NCBI GenBank assembly: GCA_964623055.1
Contig: CAZURK010000020.1
Span: 1-64,000, forward strand
Direction: 5' to 3'
Length of the DNA: 64,000 bases
From: JADHUC01 sp964623055
GTDB lineage: Bacteria > Planctomycetota > Planctomycetia > Pirellulales > Pirellulaceae
Positions 1 through 10,300 of the stretch are shown here, one piece after another. Below the pieces are notes generated by a model. That model was not told the origin of the DNA and searched no databases. It was given only the letters and a program-made list of their open reading frames with translations. The stretch's first letter is position 1. Each line of letters opens with the position of its first letter. A program made the position numbers and the translations under genes.

Positions 1-405
1 CACACACTCTCGAAAAATCAAAACTACCGTTCCCCGATGTGCGGAATGTGAGCTGTATCACCTCCGACAGCCATTATAGCCGACAACGCAGAAAAGGCAC
101 CACACGAGACCTAGGTGAAACAAAGGGGGCGGAAGAAGGAAAAAGGAGAAGGACCGTCATTATTCAGTGCACCCGGCCAAATGTTGCCTGTCGTTTTCTT
201 TTCGAGGCCCGAAGGATGGTGGGATAGGCGTCTCTCGGATCGATTTCGTCGGACTCGATCATCCGTGTGGTGGACAAGCTGCAGTGGAGCGACGTTAATG
301 GCCACCATTGACTGAAAAAGGTTCCAGGACGGAAAAAGGTTCCAGGAACCGTTCCACGCGCCTGCTAAGATGTTGTGGATTGCTTTCTGCGAAAGGACCA
401 TCGCT
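1..405. other. Upstream region without a supported gene
   Basis: No open frame here has convincing codon use, a ribosome binding site or a recognisable product. The short frames on both strands read as low-complexity Arg/Ser-rich peptides. The only structure I see is a 16-base direct repeat at 314-329 and 332-347 that ends in a GGTTCC..GGAACC palindrome. The region presumably carries the promoter of the gene starting at 406, but I could not pick out a -35/-10 pair. Confidence 0.5.
314..347. repeat. Short direct repeat (2 x 16 bp)
   Basis: The 16-base unit GAAAAAGGTTCCAGGA occurs at 314-329 and again at 332-347, an 18-base period. The second copy continues into AACC and so forms a small GGTTCC/GGAACC dyad. 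It lies about 60 bases before the start of the downstream glycosidase gene. It could be an operator or a REP-like remnant; the sequence alone does not decide. Confidence 0.5.
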
Positions 406-3400
406 ATGTTCAACTCACGGACTAAGCTTATGATGGCTATCGTCGTTGTGGGCGCGGGAATGCCTGTCGACGCGTCTTTGGCTCAGGACCAGTGGTTAGC
501 CAAGGGTGGTGAAGCGGAAGCGGCGATCGTCGTAGGCCGAGAGGGCAACACCTTCGACCGCTGGGTGGCCGGCGAGTTGAAGCGGTACGTGAAACAGCTT
601 TCCGGCGCCGAGTTGCCCGTGGTTGATAGCGCCGAGCTGCCGATCGGCAAAACGCTGCTCGTCGTGGGCAGCCCGAAGACGAACCCGCTGGTGGCCGCGG
701 CGCAGGAGCAGGGATTGGTCGATGTTGACGGCCTGAAGCCGGAGGGACTCAAATCCTGAAGAGAGTCACGTTGGCGGGGCGCACCGCAGTGATCGTCGGT
801 GGTAACGACGAAGTGGGCACGATGTATGCCGCCTACGAGTTGTTGGAGCGGCTGGGAGTCGCCTTTCAGTTGACAGGCGACATCATTCCGCAGAAGAAGC
901 TCGATTTGGCCGTGCCAGCGATCGACTTGCGCATGGAGCCGCAATTGAAGTACCGTGGTATGCACTGCTGCCACGGGTTGCGATGGCACATGGGGCTGGA
1001 TGACTTCCGCAAGCACATCGACCAGTTGGCCAAGCTGAAGCTGAATTGCCTTCAGTTCTACGCCGGTATGGGGTCGCCGTGGGTCGAAGTCTCTTACGGC
1101 GGCAAGCAAGCAGACATTATCTATTCCAGGGAGTCGGGCTACGTGGCCTGGGAGTTTGCGCTGTCGACCACAGGAACGGCCAGGGACATACGCGTTGGAC
1201 GCGAGTGTTTTCCAAGCGAGTACATCGGCCCGCCCGAGTTCGCCGACGTCCAGACGCCCGAGCAGGCTTTCGCCACGGCCCGCAAGTTCCTCCGAGAGAT
1301 CATTCGCTACGCACACCAGCGCAAAGTCCAGGTCTGGTTGATGCAGGGCGAAGTTCCCTATGGCCCGCCGAACCTGGCGCCGAAGGGCGCCAAGTCGTTG
1401 CACAACATGTACTGCGGTGTAGGCATCGCGCCCGGTGATCCGGCCATGCTGGGTATCTGGGAGGCGGCCTTTACGAGCGCCATCAGCACCTATCCGGAGG
1501 CCGATGCCTACGGTGTCTGGACTTCCGAGTTATTCCTCGACATGGGCGATCCCAAGACCCAGGAGTTGCTGCAACAGAACGAGGCTGTGCGCCAGCACAT
1601 CCCCGCCCTCGAAGAGATCAACAAACGTGGCTACTACCGTCCGAGTGAACCGAAACACCTGACCAGCGATCTTGCGCAGGTGTGCGTGACTGCGAAGCTG
1701 ATCGAGTCGGTCAAGAAGCGACATCCAGGTGCCAACCTGGGCGTGGCGGTGCTGTTTCGCAGCTACCTGTTCCCAGCGATGGACTCGCTGCTGCCCAAGG
1801 ACGTCTGGTTGATGAGCATGGAGAACTGGCATAACTCAGGGTCGGTGATGAGCTTCTACGGCGACGTCAGCGGACGCGAGCTGATCGTCATGCCGCGAAT
1901 CGACGACGACGGGTGCGAGCTGCACATGCAAATGAACGCCATGATGTACGACCGGGACGAGATCGTTACCGGCAGCGCGAAGTACGGCGTGGCGGGGATC
2001 GTTGGCCAATTGAACAAGGAGCGCGGCCTGGAAAACAATGTGCGGTACATGGCCGAAGGCGCCTGGAATCCGCAAATCAATTGCCGCACGTTCTACCAAA
2101 ATCTCCTGGGTCGCGTTTTCGGCCTTGATGCGCGGGACACGCTCTTGAAGGCTTACCTGTTGCTGGAAGAGAACGATAAAGCGCTGGGCTGGCACGGTCG
2201 CAACGGCATCTTCATTGGCTACAACCGCTTCGCGCCGGTGCGGCTTCCCCTGAGAACCGCCGCCGCCCGTGATTCTCGACCGGAGGTCCAGCGCGAGGTG
2301 CTGGAGAAGGAGATCAGCGACGCGGTCGGGCGACAGAAGCGGTGGACCGACATGGCGGCCCGGTACCGACAGGCGCTTGACCTTTTGCGTCAGGCCCGAC
2401 CCAAGGTGCTGCCCGGAGCACAAGCGGAATTGGACTACGTGATTTTCAAGACGGAGAGCTTCGCCGGCTACCTGGAAGTCTTGGCAGCGGGCTACGAGGC
2501 GGTGGCGGCCATTGACCGATCTCTGCTACTCAAGAGTAGCGGGGACGAAGCCGGAACGTTCAAACAGTCCGAAGCGGCGCAAGCCGCGATAAATCGCGCG
2601 GATCATTTGGCCCAAGAAGTCGCTCGACAGATGATCCCCTACGCCGACATCCCCACCGAAAAGTATCTCCTTTTCCGATTCAACCAGAACGTAATCAGTT
2701 CGATCGAGGCCCTGGCGCGGACGCTGCGCAATGCGACGGCACCTCCGGCCCTAATCGCCCACTGGACGTTCGACTCGGCCCACGGGTCGACCGTTCCGTT
2801 CACCGGCGACGTCAATGGATCGATCGTCACCTTCGACGGGACACTGACGGGCACGGCCAAGATCGACACCGACGGCGGAGCAGTGATCGGCGCCGGAGCC
2901 TATCTGGGGGCAGATGATGCGGACAATGACTCAGGAATCACGTTGGCCGGCGCCGCCGTCGGAAGCGATGAGAGGACAAGATTAGGCCACCAACTGGATC
3001 TGGCGGGCGTATCGAGCATGACGTTTGCGACGTGGGTGATGAGCTCGCGGGCGAGTGAATACGGAACATTGTTCCACGGGTACGGGACGGCGGGATACCC
3101 GGGCTACGGCATTCAAACCTGGCCGAACACCGGCCAACCGAGATACCACCCAGGCTGGAGCGAGAATCCCTACTACGACGACAACGGCCCCGGCCCACCC
3201 AACGTCATGGATGGCGATTGGCACCACCTTGTTGTGACGGCGAATGGAACGGAAGTGCGTTTCTACGTAGACGGCAAGACTCAACCGGCCTGGAAGAAAA
3301 ATCAAACAGCCATCTCCCAAGGCAGCCACACGGGCGACCGATTCATCGGACACCATGCCGACACGGAGTATGATTCGCAGATCGTCGGCCATCTGGACGA

Positions 3401-3707
3401 CATGGGAATCTGGCGGAACAAAGTGTTGTCGGCCACGGAAGTCGCGCTGTTGCATGGACTGGGGCGCATTCAGGGCTGCGATCTGTCATGGTTAGAGGAA
3501 GCCGCATGCCTTTGGGCCGAAAGCACGGACGCCACCGCGTCTATCGACGGCGTCCCCTGGAAGAAAGCGACAAACTTGAAAGGCTCGCTGGGCGATTGGG
3601 GTAGTTCCAGGAATGGCCGCGACGGCTACGTAGTTCTGGATGACACAGGCAGCGGGATCCAGATGGTGCTTCCCAAGCCCGGCAGCAAGGAAGGGCAGAG
3701 GGATTAG
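406..3707 (+). pseudogene. Frameshifted alpha-glucuronidase-like glycosidase with LamG domain
   Basis: One gene broken into two frames. Positions 406-759 encode an exported N-terminus (signal peptide MFNSRTKLMMAIVVVGAG.., then a GH67-N-like alpha/beta domain) and stop at TGA 757-759. The protein resumes one frame back, where codons from about 750 read QILKRVTLAGRTAV and run on to 3707. The homologous line expected is PEG..LKRVT, so two extra bases or one missing base lie near 747-750. A barrel-like core follows (KYRGMHCCHGLRWHMG near 951-1000, IDDDGCELHMQ near 1900). A LamG/ConA-like module occupies about 2750-3460 (ALIAHWTFDS, MTFATWVM, DGDWHHLVV). Start 406 is preferred over 370 because GAAAGGA lies just upstream and the signal peptide begins there. 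Alpha-glucuronidase activity is inferred from the N-terminal domain only. The shift may be a real mutation or an assembly error. Confidence 0.75.
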
Positions 3708-3829
3708 GACGCGAGCAACCTCTGCCATCTCCAGATCAGGCAAAAGGAATCCCGCTGACGACGGTCGTGGCTGCAGCATCCGCAGCGTTCGGCCCCATCT
3801 GGATTGATATCCAAGAGAACCCCCTTGAT

Positions 3830-3838
3830 TGCTATACT
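3830..3838 (+). promoter_or_regulatory. Possible extended -10 promoter
   Basis: TGC immediately precedes TATACT at 3833-3838, which fits an extended -10 element (TGnTATAAT). It lies 76 bases before the ATG of the lipoprotein hydrolase at 3914. No convincing -35 hexamer is present, as expected for an extended -10 promoter. Confidence 0.3.
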
Positions 3839-3913
3839 GCCCATGCTGGCAGTCATCGGCGCGGCTTCAGGGTCGGCTGCCGTTGCTCACTGCGACCAGG
3901 AGGGACTCATCGT

Positions 3914-5212
3914 ATGCATCGCACGATCCTGACACTGGCAGCCGCTTTCGGTGCTGTGTTGTTGGCTTCCTGCTTCGATTCGCCGCAGCCCGTGGGGATA
4001 TCGGGCAACGTGGCCAAACCCATTGCCCCGGAGATGCTTGCGCAATCGCTGGCGGATTCGTCAGCCCTGGCTGAAAGGGGAGCGGATTGTTGCGTCTGGC
4101 GGGTTCCGTTTGTCACCAATCGCGAGACGGAACCAAACCAAGACGGCGGACTGGAGTTCGGTAAGGCGTTCGGCGCGATGCAAACCGGGATTTGTCAAAT
4201 CCGCGTGCCGAACCAGCGTGAGAGAGGTGCTTGTGAAGTTGCGCCGCCTGATAGCTCGCCTGACGATACACAATGGGTGGGCCACCTGCTTCGCCAGAGC
4301 ACGGAACTGACGGAACCATCGGATTTCTATGAACAAGTAAACGCGTTGGTCAAGAATTCAACCGGCAAAGACGTGCTGGTGTTTGCACACGGGTATCGCG
4401 TCACTCATCACGAAGCCGTTTGTCGTACGGCGCAAATTGCGCAAGACATGCCATTCAACGGTGTGACCGTTTGTTTCAGTTGGCCTTCGCAGGGAGAATT
4501 GCTGAAGTACGGCAAGGATGGTGGCAACGCCGCCATCGGTCCGTGGTCCCTGGCCGCATTTCTGGCCGATTTGCGAGATGCGCTGGACGACGATTCGCGA
4601 ATCAGCGTGTTGGCTCACAGCATGGGGAATCGAGCCCTTCTGTCCGCGCTGCAGATCCTCCGAGGCAAGATACCGACGAACGATTCTCATTTCGGCGTCC
4701 ACATCGTGAATCCCAAGCCCATGTTCCCGCGATTCGGTGCGTGGCAGCAGCGGACGTCGCCGCCGCTGGATCATATTGTGTTCGCGGCCCCGGATGTGGC
4801 TAGCGACAAGTTCCGCGAAGCGATGGCGGATATCCGGCCTCTGACTCGACACGCAACGCTGTACGCTTCAGCGTTTGATTTCGCACTGTGGTCTTCTTCC
4901 GTGGCCAACCTGGGAACGGAAAGGGCGGGCGACGCGAGACAGTTGGTGCTGGTACCCGGCTTGACCACGATCGACGCGTCTAGCGCCAGTGCGGCCGACG
5001 CGCTAGGACATTCGTACTATGGCAGCAGCCGCGACGTGCTGACCGACCTGTTCTACCTGCTCAAGTTCGACCAGCCGCCCGAACAACGGCAATGGTTGAC
5101 GAAGCGGAGCCAGCGTGGTAAGCCCTATTGGGTCTTCAATGGCGAAACGCCAGTGCTGGCTCGGATTAGTGACAAAACGCGCGACGGGACGACTACAGTG
5201 ACGCGATGGTGA
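3914..5212 (+). CDS. Lipoprotein alpha/beta hydrolase (DUF900-like)
   Basis: A 432-residue protein with a lipoprotein signal, MHRTILTLAAAFGAVLLASC, where LASC is the lipobox and Cys20 the probable lipidated residue. The fold resembles the DUF900 group of esterase/lipase-like hydrolases: VFAHGYRV is the oxyanion-side strand, FSWPSQG follows, and LAHSMGNRAL holds the nucleophile Ser near residue 236. A late His is present in the DALGHSYYG segment. The start at 3914 is chosen because AGGAGGGA lies just upstream and the signal begins there; a longer in-frame extension to 3767 is non-coding in character. The gene is followed after 6 bases by a membrane protein gene, so the two are probably co-transcribed. 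Substrate unknown. Confidence 0.8.
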   Translation: MHRTILTLAAAFGAVLLASCFDSPQPVGISGNVAKPIAPEMLAQSLADSSALAERGADCCVWRVPFVTNRETEPNQDGGLEFGKAFGAMQTGICQIRVPNQRERGACEVAPPDSSPDDTQWVGHLLRQSTELTEPSDFYEQVNALVKNSTGKDVLVFAHGYRVTHHEAVCRTAQIAQDMPFNGVTVCFSWPSQGELLKYGKDGGNAAIGPWSLAAFLADLRDALDDDSRISVLAHSMGNRALLSALQILRGKIPTNDSHFGVHIVNPKPMFPRFGAWQQRTSPPLDHIVFAAPDVASDKFREAMADIRPLTRHATLYASAFDFALWSSSVANLGTERAGDARQLVLVPGLTTIDASSASAADALGHSYYGSSRDVLTDLFYLLKFDQPPEQRQWLTKRSQRGKPYWVFNGETPVLARISDKTRDGTTTVTRW

Positions 5213-5218
5213 TTTGCC

Positions 5219-7312
5219 ATGTCTTGGCTTGCCGCTGGTTCCGCCGAGTTTCGAGCGCCAATCGAGGCGATAGCGTTCTTCAGCGCCGGGCTGGCTGTCT
5301 TGGCCATTTGGGCTGGATTGAGCCGTTGGCATTGGTTCGCGCGAGCGCTGGTCGTCTCTCTGGCGATTGCGACCCTACTGCCAATCCGCGCCTATGAACC
5401 TGTGCTGCTTTTCATGTTCGTTGTCCCCCTGACCGCCGTGACGATGGCCATCATCCGTCATTGGTGCAAGCCGGGGATGGCCGGCGGGCGGATGGGCCAC
5501 GCAGATCCCGCCTTCGGCGCGAGAATCGGCATCCGCGTAACGGCCTTCTGCTATTCGTTTGTTCTCTTGTACGTCTCTTTGTTGGTGCTCGGGCCGGCAT
5601 TGGGAAGTCAGCTTCCTGGACGTTATTCCAATTGGCCGGGGTGGTACGAATGGTCGGCATTTGGCGCGATCGTGATCGGACTGGCCGTTGTAACGACAAG
5701 CCTGTATCGTGCCAGGAAGCTGCCTGGAACAGAGGAAGAGGCACCAGACGAACGGCCGCCAGATGGACGGCGCCTTCGCTTCAGCTTGCGCGATCTGCTG
5801 CTGTTAACCGCGATCGTGGCGATGGCGTCGGCAACGCTCGCGTGGATCGTGAGGAGGCCGCTCATTCTGGACTGGCCTGGCATGCTCGGCACGGCCGCAT
5901 GCCTTGTGACTATGACCGTGCTGGCCGCGTGTGTGGCGATTCTTCGTCGCGGATGGATTGCCTGGACCGTCATGCTGGTGCTGGCAATCATCGGATCGGC
6001 AGCGTTGCACACGTGGGTGCTGTCGGATTGGACAAGCATCGGGGCCGTCATCTGGCTGCAAGGATGGCTTTCCCGGATCAAGACTTTCTTCTTCGCCTTC
6101 TCGGTATTCGCAGCGGTCGTGACGTGTGTCACTTGTCTCCTTGCTGTCGCGGGCGCGTTCAACGAGCGATCGGTCTTCCATACTTCAGCCGCCAAGGTGA
6201 CTCGCACTGCTGTGGTCTTCGTTCTCATCGCAATGCACGCTCCACTGGCAGTCGTGAACTATCGGATGTTGGCCGAGATGCCTGTGCCCGAGCACACCTT
6301 GCCGGACACAAACGCCTATCCACAGATCATGGCCGCCGTGGAGAAGTTGCATCGTCTAAACCCGACCGAGGCGACGATTGCGGATATCCGTGATGTACAA
6401 GGCGATTCGGCCAGGAGCAAAGAGATTGCAGAAACTTATCGCAAGCTGATGGAGGCACTGAAGCGGCCAGCCTATATCCCGATGGACATGGAGCGAGACG
6501 CGCGAGAAGAGTACATCGAGCATCAAATAGACGGTTGTTTCCCCATGCTCCGTTCGCTGGCCCGGACCTGGGGTTCCGAGAGCAGCGACGGGGTGGCGGC
6601 GAAACAGTACGACGTTGCTGCAGACTACGGTTTGGCAAATGTGCGACTGGGAAACACGCATCAAGCCGGTGGCATCATTATGACGTCGCTTGTAGGCATA
6701 GCCGTCGAAGGGATTGGCAACCATCGAATCACCAGCGTTCGGCACGATGTTACGCCCGAGAAGATCCAACAGTTGATCGAAGCAATGCAAGTGATCGACC
6801 ATGGTCGCGAACCGTTGGAGATCACAATCTCGCGCGAGGCCGTTTGGAGCGATCGGGCGTACACTTGGCGAAACGCGATCGCGCTCCAAGCCCCGATCGT
6901 TCTGGCGGTAGCAAAACCGAACGAATACGCGCTCTCCTCGAACAACTTCGGGATGAGCCAGGCATACCAAGAAGCGGTGAATCGACGCGACGCCATGCAC
7001 CGGCTGCTGATGGTGGATTTTGCGATTCGGCTGTTCCAGCACGACGAGGGACGGCTTCCGGAATCGCTCGCAGAACTGTGTCCCAAATACCTATCCGCTG
7101 TCCCCCGTGATCCGTATTCCGGCCGCCCCCTGGTCTATCGCCGCGTCGATGACACTTACGTTTTGTACAGTGTCTGGCATGACGGTGACGACGACGGAGG
7201 TAGATTCGGCACGTTCAACGACATCTGGAGCAGCGACGACTTTGATCTCGATTTGGATACCTTCATCCGGCCAATGACCCCACCTCCCGCCCCGAAGAGC
7301 AAGAAGCAGTAG
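5219..7312 (+). CDS. Polytopic membrane protein with RFSLRDLL motif
   Basis: A 697-residue protein. The first ~350 residues hold about nine hydrophobic segments (for example AIVIGLAVVTTSLY, TMTVLAACVAIL and FFFAFSVFAAVVTCVTCLL). One contains RFSLRDLLLLTAIVAMA, a motif common in planctomycete membrane proteins of unknown role. Residues from about 350 to the end are soluble. The tail has LPESLAEL..YLSAVPRDPYSGRPL and YVLYSVWHDGDDDGG, also recurrent in planctomycete proteins and reminiscent of type II pseudopilin-like C-termini. The ATG is 6 bases after the hydrolase stop codon, suggesting translational coupling. No enzymatic motif is visible, so the function is unknown. Confidence 0.75.
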   Translation: MSWLAAGSAEFRAPIEAIAFFSAGLAVLAIWAGLSRWHWFARALVVSLAIATLLPIRAYEPVLLFMFVVPLTAVTMAIIRHWCKPGMAGGRMGHADPAFGARIGIRVTAFCYSFVLLYVSLLVLGPALGSQLPGRYSNWPGWYEWSAFGAIVIGLAVVTTSLYRARKLPGTEEEAPDERPPDGRRLRFSLRDLLLLTAIVAMASATLAWIVRRPLILDWPGMLGTAACLVTMTVLAACVAILRRGWIAWTVMLVLAIIGSAALHTWVLSDWTSIGAVIWLQGWLSRIKTFFFAFSVFAAVVTCVTCLLAVAGAFNERSVFHTSAAKVTRTAVVFVLIAMHAPLAVVNYRMLAEMPVPEHTLPDTNAYPQIMAAVEKLHRLNPTEATIADIRDVQGDSARSKEIAETYRKLMEALKRPAYIPMDMERDAREEYIEHQIDGCFPMLRSLARTWGSESSDGVAAKQYDVAADYGLANVRLGNTHQAGGIIMTSLVGIAVEGIGNHRITSVRHDVTPEKIQQLIEAMQVIDHGREPLEITISREAVWSDRAYTWRNAIALQAPIVLAVAKPNEYALSSNNFGMSQAYQEAVNRRDAMHRLLMVDFAIRLFQHDEGRLPESLAELCPKYLSAVPRDPYSGRPLVYRRVDDTYVLYSVWHDGDDDGGRFGTFNDIWSSDDFDLDLDTFIRPMTPPPAPKSKKQ

Positions 7313-7357
7313 ACCGGCGTTGGCCAGCGTGCATCCGTTGCGCTGCAAAGAACTGCG

Positions 7358-10300
7358 TCACTTTTCGGAGTTCATACGGGCGACAGTGCCGTCCTGCAGA
7401 GCGAAGTACACGTTGCCTCGCGAGACGGCTATGCCATCCCAGACGGGAGGTGCGTCCAGGGTATGCTCCGCGAGCGTCTTGCCGTCGTCTCGTGAGATCA
7501 CCAACAGCTTACCTCCCATCTTGCCTTCGATGGCCGCGTAGGGATCGACGTCGGGTCGGACGACGTCGGGCGAACCGGCTACCAGCAACGCGTTTTCCGT
7601 CAGCACCATGGCGCGGGCTCGCACGGGGATAGTTGCTCGCCACGTGAAAGCACGGAGAGGTTTTGACAAGAAATCGGGCACATAGTGTTGGGCCGTGGGC
7701 TGAGCGTTTGGCGGTGGCTTCGACGCAGAACGCGAAGCGGCGAACAACGTGTAGCCAGATCCAAGCACGTGCCATGGCCCACCACGATTCGCGGACGGAT
7801 AAGCGCGAAAGCCGAAAACTGCTTGGTCGTCGTGGACGATCAATTGCGCACCGATCGGCTGCTGGCCAGGTGCTACCAGATACCAGAACGAACGCTCGAA
7901 CAGCGAACCGTCCAGGAAGCCGGAATGTGAGACCAACATCGGACCGTTCTGACGCTCGTCGCCAAATACTGCTTTCGCCTTCAGATAGAACGAATTGCCG
8001 CGAGCAACCAGTATGTCGTTGAGCATCCCATCCGTGTAGTAATGATCGTACCTTTCGGCCTCGGACGCCAACGCTTTTCGCTTTGTGAGTTGCTCATGCG
8101 ATGTTCTTTTCTGCTCGACTATCTTGCCTGTCTTCAGATCCAACCGATACGCATACAGCCCTCCGTCCAAGTAAGACGAACGACCGGCCGCTACAACGAC
8201 TTCTCCGTTTTGCACAAGCACACTACCATGAACTGGCCACACCGATTCCGGTTGATTGTCGACAATCATGCGCTGGTCAACCGGAGCGGCACGAAACCGC
8301 CACACCAATGCGCCGTCTGCAGCTCTCAGGCAGTAGACATATCCATCCGCCGATCCGAACACCGCATGGCTGTCGCAGATCGTTGGCGGCGAATCAACTC
8401 GGCCCCCCGCCGCAAAGCTCCACAGAACCTCGCCCGAATCGGCGTGTAACGCATGAACCGTATGCGTGTCAATCGACGCAACCAGAAGCCTGCCCTCGGC
8501 AACAACCACGCTGGACAGCCGCCCATCAAGTTCCGTTTGCCAAGCGGGCTTCAAGTTGCTCGACACGTGCTGCTCGGTGAACCCACTTCGAGCAATATCG
8601 TGCCGATACGTCGGCCAATCGTCATCAGAGGTCAGAGGTCGGCGGTCAGAGATCAGATTATCTGCGGCCCCCGAGGACCCGGATTCCCCGTTTCTGACCG
8701 CTGATTGCTGACCGCTGACCGCTCCAAACGCCGGCCCTTTCTCCAGCCTTGCTGGTCTCTGACCTCTGACTTCTGACCTCTGACTTCTGACTTCCGACCT
8801 CTGGCCTTCCGCCGCTAACGCATTGAAGCCCGTCAGCTTCACCCCCGCGTAACAGGCACATGGATGCGGAAACGTATACAGCAATCCGTTGGCCGGCATG
8901 AGGCCGAATCGGCATTCGCTGCGCACCCAGGGGTGCAGTCGGATGTCACCGGATTCCAACTCGGTCGTTTCCGTGCCCCTGCGCGCGGTGAACAGAAACC
9001 GCGTTGTAGCCTTGTTGCGGTAACAGCGATGATGGTGCCCGATGCGGAAGATGTCGTGGGTTGGAATCTTTCGCGTAACCTCACCGGTCCGAAGGTCCAG
9101 ACCCAGCAGGGCGTGATTCAGGGAATCCAAGTGCACTGGCGCCGGGCCTTTCATCTCGGTGGGAATGTGTTCGTGCACCCATACTTGATCGTGGATGACG
9201 AACACGTCGGCCTGATGGCCCCAGGCCCACGTTCCGCACTTGCCGTTCCACAGCATCTTTCCGGTGTCGGCCGCGAACGCATACAGGTCACACGGAACCG
9301 TGTGATTGGTGTGAGGTAGTTGCCCAGCGGGCTGCGCGTATAGAACGACGTCCTGGTCATTGACCAACGTGCAGTTCTCCGACTGTCGCACGCCGAGGTG
9401 CATTTTGTGTTCGTGGTAAGCGGGTCGTGGGATTTGCCATCGCGTCTTGCCGGACTGAGCCTCCAGGCAAACGAGATTTCCCTTCGACACAAAGACGACA
9501 CGGTCTTCATAGGCCGTCAGATATACGGGATCCCATCCCTCCACGGCGTCGTAGCGTGCGGGCAGGCCGACGTGAGGCGAGCTTTCCCAGATCGTCACGC
9601 CGGTATCGCAGTCGATCAACTTGATCGTTTTCTCCGCCCCGTTCTTCTTCGAATCATACACACTCACGATCAACTTGCCGTCGTGAAGCAGGATTTCGCC
9701 GGCACTGCGCGTAGCCTCGTACGTTTTCAACACGTTTCCGGTTTCCGCATCGACTGCGCTAACCGGTGCATGGAACCCCAGCGTTACGTAGACACGATCC
9801 CCGTCGGTCACTAAGCGACTGGGCAATTGAACCGGCTGCGCAAACCGCTTGGCGAACGACTCACCCCACGCTTGCCATCCCCATTGGGCGATAGGAATCT
9901 TCCACAGCAACACGCCGTTGAAGGCGCCTCTTGCCAGCAGAAACCAATTGCCCGACGACCGTTCATGGAATTCGCTGATCGGCGCCTCGTTCACGATGCA
10001 AAACATTCTTCCGCCGGCACTGACCACGGCGCTGGTGCTGAGGACCGTATCGTGGTGGCTCGACCACCGCGGCCCCGCCAGCCACTGATAATGTTTGGGC
10101 GGCCCCACCACGGCGTCCTTCGCCACTGCGTTCCCACTCGCGTCATGCAGATAGTGCGTCCACTCGTCGATCCCCTCCGGCCACGGCTTCTTGAGAGTCT
10201 GAAGGCTGACGGCTGAAGGCTGAAGGAGAATTGCGACACCTCCAGGCGCCAACACACGCATGATCTCTTCATCACGTATCTCGAATCTCGCATCCTGTAT

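Noticed and set aside
745..760. Programmed -1 frameshift site
   Set aside because: ACTCAAAT is not an X-XXY-YYZ heptamer and no downstream pseudoknot was evident; a mutation or assembly error is simpler.
8625..8815. CRISPR-like repeat array
   Set aside because: The units are short, degenerate and contiguous without unique spacers, and they lie in a coding frame with no cas genes nearby.
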